Source: CAVVVS01 sp963751355
Lineage (GTDB): Bacteria > Bacteroidota > Ignavibacteria > Ignavibacteriales > Ignavibacteriaceae
Reading direction: 5' to 3'
Assembly: GCA_963751355.1 (NCBI GenBank)
Contig: CAVVVS010000001.1
Location: 56,669 to 120,668, forward strand
Length of the DNA: 64,000 nucleotides
Shown: positions 58,640-64,000 of the stretch, one piece after another
Numbering within the stretch: position 1 is the first letter of the stretch
Layout of the letters: every line of letters begins with the position of its first letter
Made by a program: the position numbers and the translations under genes
Notes under the pieces: model-generated
What the model saw: only the letters and a program-made list of their open reading frames with translations
Databases searched by the model: none
What the model was told of the DNA's origin: nothing

Positions 58640-60049
58640 ATGTTTAATGCTTGTACAAAATATCGCGCAATTTTTGACCTTATCGATGAAATGGTATTCA
58701 TTCTCGATGATCAATGTAATATTTTGAATTATAACCAGGCTGCAACTAATGTGCTCGGAATGGAACCGGATGATTTAATTGACAAGTCGATAAAAGATTT
58801 AATCGGTAAAGAACACTGGTATGATTTGTATGAGCTTTTGAACCAGGATAAAAATACCGATATTCACGATATTAAATTTATAAAGAACGATGAAACTCCG
58901 CTCAACACAAAAGTTCAAATCTATAAAATAAACTCTCCCGAAGGTGCCTACACAATTCTTATCGTCAAAGATATAACAAAAGAGAAAAATTATGAAATTG
59001 AATTGCTTCGCTTTTCAAATGCAATCAAATTTGCGGCTAACCCTATACAGATAACAGATGTTAACGGGAAAATGGTTTTTGTAAATCCTGCCTTTGAAAA
59101 AGTCAGCGGTTATAAAAAAGAAGAACTGGTAGGAAAAAATCCTAGGATTTTGAATAGCCGGAAACATTCCAAAGAATTTTGGGGCATGGTTTGGAATGAA
59201 ATAATAACCGGTAAAGTATGGATGGGACAAATACAAAATAAAAGGAAAGACGGAAGTCCTTTCATTGCGGAATCTATTATTTCACCTATAAGTGATGAGA
59301 ACGGGAAGATTGTCGGGTTCCTCGGTGTTCATCACGATATTACTCAGAAAAAATCGCTCGAAGAACATCTTGTGAGTGCACAAAGATTAGGAAGTATCGG
59401 AACACTTGCGGCAGGTATTGCTCACGAAGTGGGAAACCCTTTAACGTCTATTTCTGCTCTTACCCAGGTGATTCAAAGAAGTACTAATGATATATTCATT
59501 AAATCAAAGCTCGAATTAATTAAAAATCAAATAAATAGGATAGCAGATATTATCCGGCAATTAGTAGATTTTTCACGCCCTGTCCAGCATATAGACAAAG
59601 CGTCAAACATTAATGAAGCGCTTAAAAACGCAGTAAATATTGTAAGGTTCGGGCAGGAAGTTGAGAACATCGAATTTATTTTTGATTTAGCTAATGACCT
59701 GCCGGAAGTTAAGATAGCCAACGAGCAGATAATGCAGGTCTTCGTAAATATATTAATGAACGCAGTTGATGCAATTCTAATAAAACCCGGTGTAATAAAA
59801 GTTAAAAGTTTTAAAGATAGAGATAATTTGCACATTATTATAGAAGATAACGGGAAAGGAATTTCTTCAAAACTAATCGGACAGATTTTTGAGCCTTTCT
59901 TTACAACAAAAAAGATCGGAACCGGACTTGGATTAGGTCTATGGGTCTCCTACGGAATCATCAAGAATTATAATGGTGATATCACCGTAAAAAGTGAATT
60001 ATCTATCGGCACAAAATTTCAGATCATCCTTCCTAAAAATTTAATTTAA
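58640..60049 (+). CDS. Cytoplasmic PAS-PAS sensor histidine kinase
   Basis: 469 aa, no membrane helix. PAS 1 (~8-112), PAS 2 (~125-235, FANAIQITDVNGKMVFVNPAFEKVSGYKKEEL-like text with a PAC tail FLGVHHDITQKK), HisKA with H262 in GIAHEVGNPLTSISALTQ, HATPase_c with NILMNAVDAI, EDNGKGIS, FEPFFTTKKIGTGLGLGLW. The HisKA type (GIAHEVGNPL) is that of NtrB-like kinases, which pair with NtrC-type regulators, supporting a link to 53590-54942. A terminator hairpin follows. Confidence 0.92.
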   Translation: MFNACTKYRAIFDLIDEMVFILDDQCNILNYNQAATNVLGMEPDDLIDKSIKDLIGKEHWYDLYELLNQDKNTDIHDIKFIKNDETPLNTKVQIYKINSPEGAYTILIVKDITKEKNYEIELLRFSNAIKFAANPIQITDVNGKMVFVNPAFEKVSGYKKEELVGKNPRILNSRKHSKEFWGMVWNEIITGKVWMGQIQNKRKDGSPFIAESIISPISDENGKIVGFLGVHHDITQKKSLEEHLVSAQRLGSIGTLAAGIAHEVGNPLTSISALTQVIQRSTNDIFIKSKLELIKNQINRIADIIRQLVDFSRPVQHIDKASNINEALKNAVNIVRFGQEVENIEFIFDLANDLPEVKIANEQIMQVFVNILMNAVDAILIKPGVIKVKSFKDRDNLHIIIEDNGKGISSKLIGQIFEPFFTTKKIGTGLGLGLWVSYGIIKNYNGDITVKSELSIGTKFQIILPKNLI

Positions 60050-60482
60050 TTTATCCGTTATTTTTCCCAAATAAAATTTCAGATCTAAGAACCCGTTTAA
60101 GATTTCATATCAACTTTTCATAAGTTTTCTTGGAATACAATCAATTGCCGAGTTCAATGGTTTAGGGTATTTTTATGTAAAGTTTTTTATTCTTTATAGA
60201 AAAAAGGGTTATGCCTGGCAATTATGATTCCAGGCATTTTGTATTTGTTTTCAGGTATTTAAAAATTTACCTTTAAAAGTTAACTCTTTTAATTTATAGT
60301 TGTTCCATCCTTTATATTCACTGGCATAAAAAATGGGGTTAAAAAAAACAACTAAAAAGAGATATCACTTTTTAATACAATAAATACGATTAAACATTCG
60401 ATAATATTGCCACCTGAATAATTTGTTTACAATCTGTAAAAAAATATACTTAGTTAATCTCCCAAAATAAAAAGAGTGAAAA
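60050..60482. other. 0.43-kb gap upstream of the PqqD-type gene
   Basis: No short precursor-peptide frame with a ribosome-binding site was found on the plus strand. It contains the terminator at 60211-60246 and the leader of the PqqD-ATP-grasp-decarboxylase operon. TTTG...TATACTTAG (60428-60450) weakly resembles a Bacteroidota-type promoter. Confidence 0.45.
60211..60246 (+). terminator. Rho-independent terminator after the PAS-PAS kinase
   Basis: ATGCCTGG and CCAGGCAT form an 8-bp stem around an 11-base loop (60211-60237), followed by TTTGTATTTGTTTT. Confidence 0.8.
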
Positions 60483-60737
60483 ATGAAAAACTTTAAAATT
60501 CCCAGCAATCTTGCGGTAAGTGAAAGCGGTTTTCTATTCTCTCCTTCAACCGGAGAAACTTTTACTTTAAATACAATCGGACTGAACATCTTTAAGATGC
60601 TCCAAAAAGGAAATCCACCGGATGAAATTATCCAACACATTACAGAAGTGTACGATGTAGAAAAATTTTCGTTTGAGAGAGATTTCACAGATTTCGTAAA
60701 TATGTTAAAAACCTACAACCTGGTTGAAGAATTATGA
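60483..60737 (+). CDS. PqqD-family peptide-binding protein (RiPP recognition element)
   Basis: 84 aa, a full PqqD domain and nothing else: the N-terminal beta hairpin (SESGFLFSPSTGETFTLNTIGLNIFKML, split over beta and helix), a helix ending KMLQKG, then a winged-helix-like part (DEIIQHITEVYDVEKFSFERDFTDFVNML) and LKTYNLVEEL. Stand-alone PqqD proteins bind leader peptides of ribosomally made, post-translationally modified peptides and hand them to modifying enzymes. Its stop overlaps the start of the ATP-grasp gene (ATGA), which ties it to that enzyme. No radical-SAM enzyme, the partner of PqqD in PQQ synthesis, is present. Confidence 0.88.
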   Translation: MKNFKIPSNLAVSESGFLFSPSTGETFTLNTIGLNIFKMLQKGNPPDEIIQHITEVYDVEKFSFERDFTDFVNMLKTYNLVEEL

Positions 60738-61777
60738 AAATTGCAGTAACAGGCTTAAACAATGTTGATAGTCCTGGTCCGGGAGTTCCCGTTATCAGGG
60801 CTATTAAAGATTCGGGTAATTTTGACGGCGAAATTATCGGGCTGATATATGATGCACTTGAACCGGGTGCATATATGAAAGAAGTTTCCGTACGTAATTA
60901 TATGATTCCCTACCCGTCAAGCGGAATTGATAATCTCCTTGAGAGACTTCAATTCATTCAGGAAAAAGAAAAAATAGACGTAATTATACCCACTCTCGAT
61001 TCCGAGCTTTATGCTTTCACGAAATTGGCGCCTCAATTGTTGGAGATTGGGATCAAAACTTTTCTGCCCACCATTCAGAATCTAAATTTAAGATCTAAAG
61101 ACAAGCTTTTTGAGTTTTGCGATAAGAATAATATAAATGTCCCGAAAAACATCCTTGCTTTGTCTGTAAAGGATCTTTATAAAATTCCAGCTGACCTTAA
61201 GTACCCGGTTGCGGTAAAGGGAATATTTTATGATGCCTACATTGCAAATAATTTTGAAGAAGCTCTGGCGGCTTTTCATAAAATTTCCAACAAATGGGGT
61301 CTCCCGGTCATAGTTCAAGAATATATCAATGGCGACGAATACAATGTTTGTGCCTTAGGTGACGGTGCCGGAGAAATGATAGGTGCAGTGGCGATGAAAA
61401 AGTTGTACATAACCGATAAGGGTAAGGCATGGGCAGGCGTAACAATTCATGAAAATAAGTTAATAGAATTATCCTTAAAGATTATCAATATCCTAAAATG
61501 GAGAAGCGGAACAGAGTTGGAATTTGTTAAGGATAAGAAATCTAATCAATATTATATGATTGAAATAAATCCAAGGTTTCCAGCGTGGGTTTATCTTTCG
61601 GTAGCAGCGGGTCAAAATTTACCTTATGCCCTGCTGCAGCTTGCATTGGGTGAAAAAGTCAACTCAATGAAAGAATATGAAATAGGAAAAATTTTTATCC
61701 GTTACTCATGGGACCTTATCACTGATATAAAAGATTTTGAACAAATAAGCGTAAAAGGAGAAAATAGTCATGCCTAA
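60734..61777 (+). CDS. ATP-grasp ligase (carbamoyl-phosphate-synthase-like)
   Basis: 347 aa. Pre-ATP-grasp Rossmann part (KIAVTGLNNVDSPGPGVPVIRAI), then the ATP-grasp fold: Lys in PVAVKGIFYDAY, QEYINGDEYNVCALGDG, and the Mg-binding pair TELEFVKD...YYMIEINPRFPAW. These enzymes join a carboxylate to an amine or similar nucleophile through an acyl phosphate. Coupling to PqqD upstream (4-base overlap) and to the PLP decarboxylase downstream (8-base overlap) suggests a peptide or amino-acid-derived substrate. Its AAAGGAG near 61755 serves the next gene. Exact reaction unknown. Confidence 0.85.
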   Translation: MKIAVTGLNNVDSPGPGVPVIRAIKDSGNFDGEIIGLIYDALEPGAYMKEVSVRNYMIPYPSSGIDNLLERLQFIQEKEKIDVIIPTLDSELYAFTKLAPQLLEIGIKTFLPTIQNLNLRSKDKLFEFCDKNNINVPKNILALSVKDLYKIPADLKYPVAVKGIFYDAYIANNFEEALAAFHKISNKWGLPVIVQEYINGDEYNVCALGDGAGEMIGAVAMKKLYITDKGKAWAGVTIHENKLIELSLKIINILKWRSGTELEFVKDKKSNQYYMIEINPRFPAWVYLSVAAGQNLPYALLQLALGEKVNSMKEYEIGKIFIRYSWDLITDIKDFEQISVKGENSHA

Positions 61778-63128
61778 ACAGATATATGAACGACCCGTGA
61801 TAATGAAACAGCAATCCGGTTTTATGAATAAATTCGGCAGTTCGCATATTACACTTCCCAAAACAGAAATTGAAGGTGTACCGGTAAGCCGTTTAGTAGA
61901 AGATTTCGGTTCTCCGTTATTTGTTATTTCCGAAAGAAAGATAAGGGAAAATCAACGGAATGCGTTAAGAATTTTCAAAACACGTTACCCCAAGGTTCAA
62001 TTCGCATGGTCTTATAAAACAAATTATTTAAATGCGGTTTGTTCGGTATTTCATCAAGAGGGATCATGGGCAGAAGTTGTTTCGGAATTTGAATATGAAA
62101 GAGCAAAAAAGTTAGGAGTGCCGGGGAAATATATCATCTTTAATGGTCCCGATAAAAACAAACGGGCGCTTGAAACCGCAATGAAGGATAAAGCAAAGAT
62201 TCACATAGACCATTTTGATGAATTGTACGAAATTATTGAACTGAGTGAGAAAAACGGTTTGAAAGCACAAGTTGCAATCAGGGTAAATATGGATACCGGC
62301 ATTTATCCCAAATGGGATCGATTCGGTTTCAACTATGAAAACGGCGAGGCAATGGAAGCGCTGAAACGAATTATGATCCATCCAAATTTAATACTTGCCG
62401 GTATTCATACTCACATAGGTACTTATATGATGACGGTTGAAGCATATAAAAATGCCGTAGCAAAATTAGTAGCTCTTATAACGGAGTTAAAATCGAATTT
62501 CAACAAATCGCTCGAATATATTGATATCGGCGGCGGCTTTCCTTCCATTAATACCCTTAAAGGACAATATCTGCCTGCAGAACAGGTACTACCTACACTG
62601 GACGAATTTGCCGACGCAATAACTTCGGAGTTGTTTACATTGAATCTCGGCGCAAATGAACTGCCGACTTTAATTTTAGAATCAGGGCGTGCGCTTATTG
62701 ACAATGCAGGTTATTTGATAGGAACGGTGCTAGCAAATAAAAGATTGTCCGACGGGAAAAAATCAATCATTCTGGATACGGGTGTAAATTTATTATTTAC
62801 AAGTTTCTGGTATAAACATAAAATCGCCCCTGCTCAGCAAAGCGGAACGGTCACAGAAAACACATCAATATACGGTCCTTTATGCATGAATATAGATTGT
62901 ATAAGAGAAGATATTGTACTGCCTTCACTTAAAAAAGGTGAACATGTTGTAATTTTTGATGTGGGTGCATATAACATGACACAATGGATGCAGTTTATTA
63001 CTCTTCGCCCCAATATAGTTATGATAATGGAAGATCATTCCGTTGAACTTGTCAGAGAATCGGAGGATCTTGAATATGTAATGAGTAAAGAAAAATTACC
63101 GAAAAAGTTAACCGAATTTTCCTTATGA
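61770..63128 (+). CDS. Fold-III PLP-dependent decarboxylase (DAP/ornithine decarboxylase family) with leader-like N-terminus
   Basis: 452 aa. The catalytic domain resembles LysA/ornithine decarboxylase: SPLFVISERKIREN, FAWSYKTNYLNAVCSVF (PLP Lys in SYKTN), IRVNMDTGIYPKWDRFGFN, AGIHTHIGTYM, YIDIGGGFPS, LESGRALIDNAGYLIG, GPLCMNIDCIREDI and FDVGAYNMTQWMQFI. Before it is a ~40-residue extension, MPKQIYERPVIMKQQSGFM then NKFGSSHITLPK, with a YxxPxI motif like that of RiPP leader peptides. Start supported by AAAGGAGAAAATAGTC. It overlaps the ATP-grasp gene upstream and the urea-transporter-like gene downstream (TTATGA). I infer that it works with PqqD and the ligase; the substrate is unknown. Confidence 0.87.
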   Translation: MPKQIYERPVIMKQQSGFMNKFGSSHITLPKTEIEGVPVSRLVEDFGSPLFVISERKIRENQRNALRIFKTRYPKVQFAWSYKTNYLNAVCSVFHQEGSWAEVVSEFEYERAKKLGVPGKYIIFNGPDKNKRALETAMKDKAKIHIDHFDELYEIIELSEKNGLKAQVAIRVNMDTGIYPKWDRFGFNYENGEAMEALKRIMIHPNLILAGIHTHIGTYMMTVEAYKNAVAKLVALITELKSNFNKSLEYIDIGGGFPSINTLKGQYLPAEQVLPTLDEFADAITSELFTLNLGANELPTLILESGRALIDNAGYLIGTVLANKRLSDGKKSIILDTGVNLLFTSFWYKHKIAPAQQSGTVTENTSIYGPLCMNIDCIREDIVLPSLKKGEHVVIFDVGAYNMTQWMQFITLRPNIVMIMEDHSVELVRESEDLEYVMSKEKLPKKLTEFSL

Positions 63129-63330
63129 AATATTTCATAGAATCAATATTGTACAGCTACAGTCAGATTTTCTTCTGTAACAGAAGATGGTTCGGAATAG
63201 TTGCACTGGTATCAACTATGATTATTCCCATAATGGGATTAGCCGGTCTCTGCGGTGTAATAATTTCCAATGCTGTTGCTTTATTTTTGAAATTTGATAA
63301 GGAAAAAATCAGAACCGGTTTTTGGTTCTT
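63125..63330 (+). CDS. Urea-transporter-family protein, N-terminal fragment cut by the assembly junction
   Basis: About 66 residues remain before the sequence changes composition. The text MKYFIESILYSYSQIFFCNR, WFGIVALVSTMIIPIMGLAG, LCGVIISNAVALFLKFDKEK and IRTGFW matches the first helices and IRSGLYG-type segment of PF03253 urea transporters, where NGLLVGL should follow. It overlaps the decarboxylase stop by 4 bases, so it belongs to the same operon. The frame as written carries on into foreign G+C-rich DNA and ends at 63415; those last residues are not real. In some Bacteroidota this family is, as I recall, fused to a peptidase domain; that part would be lost here. Confidence 0.75.
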
Positions 63331-63345
63331 GCGTTTTGCGCGGCG
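63320..63345. other. Composition break: probable chimeric assembly junction
   Basis: Left of this point the DNA is A+T-rich and encodes the urea-transporter fragment; right of it the DNA is G+C-rich and enters an ECF sigma factor in mid-gene. Both genes are truncated at the same place with no mobile element at the join. Confidence 0.85.
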
Positions 63346-63750
63346 CTGCAGGACTGCTATGTCAGCATCTGGAACCATGCGCAGGATTACCATCCCGGTC
63401 TTTCCGCGCCGATGACCTGGATGACCAGCATCGTGCGCAACCGCTGCCTGGACCGGCTGCGCAAGCCCAGGCTCGAGGTGAGTGACAGCGACGGCGAGAT
63501 GATCGACCAAGCCATCAGCGACAACCCGGAGCCGCTCGCCGAGCTCGAGCGCAGCAAGGATGCGCAGGCGCTTGCACGCTGCCTGCAAGAGCTGGAGGCG
63601 AAACAGCGCCAAGCCATCGCCCTCGCCTTCTACGATGGCCTCTCCCATTCCGAGCTCGCGAGCCATCTGCGCCAGCCGCTCGGCACCGTGAAGACATGGG
63701 TTCGCCGCGGCCTGCTGCGGCTCAAAGCCTGTCTCGCCGGTGCGGCCTGA
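63337..63750 (+). CDS. ECF RNA polymerase sigma factor, N-terminus missing at junction
   Basis: About 137 residues. From ALQDCYVSIWNHAQDYHPGLSA and MTWMTSIVRNRCLDRLRK the sequence is sigma region 2; region 4 is ALARCLQELEAKQRQAIALA, FYDGLSHSELASHL and GTVKTWVRRGLLRLKACL. Roughly 45-50 residues expected before LQDCYV are absent. The codon use and G+C content are unlike the rest of the window and match a proteobacterium (I would guess Betaproteobacteria or Gammaproteobacteria). It is followed 14 bases later by an anti-sigma factor gene, a standard pairing. Confidence 0.85.
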   Translation, partial: CAALQDCYVSIWNHAQDYHPGLSAPMTWMTSIVRNRCLDRLRKPRLEVSDSDGEMIDQAISDNPEPLAELERSKDAQALARCLQELEAKQRQAIALAFYDGLSHSELASHLRQPLGTVKTWVRRGLLRLKACLAGAA

Positions 63751-63764
63751 GGCGCGGACCACGT

Positions 63765-64000
63765 ATGCGCTACCGCGACAAACCCGAGCTCCAGGACAGA
63801 CTGGCGGCGGAATACGTGCTCGGCACGCTGCGCGGCCCGGCTCGCGCGCGCTTCCGCCGCTGGCTGCAGGACGACGCGACGCTCGCGCGGCGCACCGAAG
63901 AGTGGGCGGCGCGGCTCGGCCCGCTTTCCGAGTCGGTGCGTCCGGTGCGTCCTCCCGCGCGCGTGTGGCGCGCGATCGAGGCGCGCATCCGCGCGGCGGC
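63765..64000 (+). CDS. Anti-sigma factor (RskA-like), partial at window end
   Basis: 78 codons to the window edge: MRYRDKPELQDRLAAEYVLG, TLRGPARARFRRWLQDDATL, RRTEEWAARLGPLSE, PPARVWRAIEARIRAA. DRLAAEYVLGTLRGPAR and the VWRAIEARI helix are typical of the N-terminal, sigma-binding part of RskA/anti-sigma-K-type proteins, which hold their ECF partner at the inner membrane; the transmembrane part would follow beyond the window. Start ATG 63765 is 15 bases after the sigma-factor stop. Confidence 0.82.
   Translation, partial: MRYRDKPELQDRLAAEYVLGTLRGPARARFRRWLQDDATLARRTEEWAARLGPLSESVRPVRPPARVWRAIEARIRAA

Noticed and set aside
63163..63762. 199-codon minus-strand frame across the junction
   Set aside because: It spans the composition break and is antisense to the sigma-factor gene; high-G+C DNA commonly has long spurious frames.
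63345..64000. Horizontal transfer of a sigma/anti-sigma pair
   Set aside because: The join falls inside both the left and right genes and there is no integration signature; a chimeric assembly explains it with fewer assumptions.
1..64000. CRISPR arrays, restriction or toxin-antitoxin defence islands, prophage
   Set aside because: No regularly spaced repeats, Cas, methylase, toxin-antitoxin or phage structural genes were recognised anywhere in the window.

Overview
The window looks like a low-G+C chromosome segment from the Ignavibacteria side of the Bacteroidota/Chlorobiota group. Pointers are secreted proteins ending in the type IX secretion (T9SS) sorting domain (NYPNPFNPST...), a PorV/PorQ-family barrel, a DUF5686 protein with a CarboxypepD_reg-like N-terminus, and the cluster rplM-rpsI-rpsB-tsf. 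The last ~670 bases are different: after about 63,330 the DNA turns abruptly G+C-rich (hand count 41/60 at 63541-63600 against 18/60 at 63061-63120) and encodes a proteobacterial-looking ECF sigma factor without its N-terminus, then an anti-sigma factor. The junction cuts genes on both sides and is most simply a chimeric assembly join.

Layout. 1-6 kb: three secreted T9SS-type surface proteins (beta-helix and BNR-like), two interrupted by a single in-frame stop. 6.2-9.7 kb: minus-strand operon hisS, unknown gene, lgt, rlmB. 9.8-13 kb: PtsN-like EIIA and a frameshifted DUF5686 protein. 14.2-18.9 kb: nhaA, gpmI (single-base frameshift), PorV-like protein. 18.9-23.8 kb: signalling debris, with a PAS sensor kinase, two lone receivers, three decayed copies of the kinase 5' end, and a NarX/NarL-type pair collapsed by deletion and frameshifts. 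23.8-30.2 kb: DUF2905, TlpA-like lipoprotein, pyrH, tsf, rpsB, rpsI, rplM, DUF4412 protein. 30.4-41 kb: epimerase, deoxyhypusine-synthase-like enzyme, trkA-trkH, ppk1, Mrp, NifU-like, and a frameshifted AI-2E transporter. 41-48.4 kb: moxR, three parvulin-type periplasmic folding factors, metG. 48.9-51.5 kb: LiaF-like protein with a LytS/LytTR two-component pair. 51.8-60 kb: CoA-acylating aldehyde dehydrogenase, an NtrC-type activator, two YceI proteins divergent from a porin-like protein, and a PAS-PAS kinase. Two sigma-54-like promoters face outward from a shared set of palindromes between yceI and the porin gene, so this block may be one regulon.

The most unusual system is at 60.5-63.3 kb. 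Overlapping genes encode a PqqD-type peptide-binding protein, an ATP-grasp ligase, a fold-III PLP decarboxylase, and the start of a urea-transporter-family protein. The decarboxylase has an N-terminal extension that reads like a RiPP leader (YERPVI..., then GFMNKFG). The YxxPxI motif is of the type that PqqD-like recognition domains bind in lasso-peptide precursors. The chimeric junction truncates this operon.

Six genes carry single-base lesions (two in-frame stops, four indels at or near short A/T runs). One of them is a glycolytic gene, so some are probably sequence errors, while the 20-23.5 kb region looks genuinely decayed. No tRNA, rRNA, CRISPR array or intact transposase was seen.
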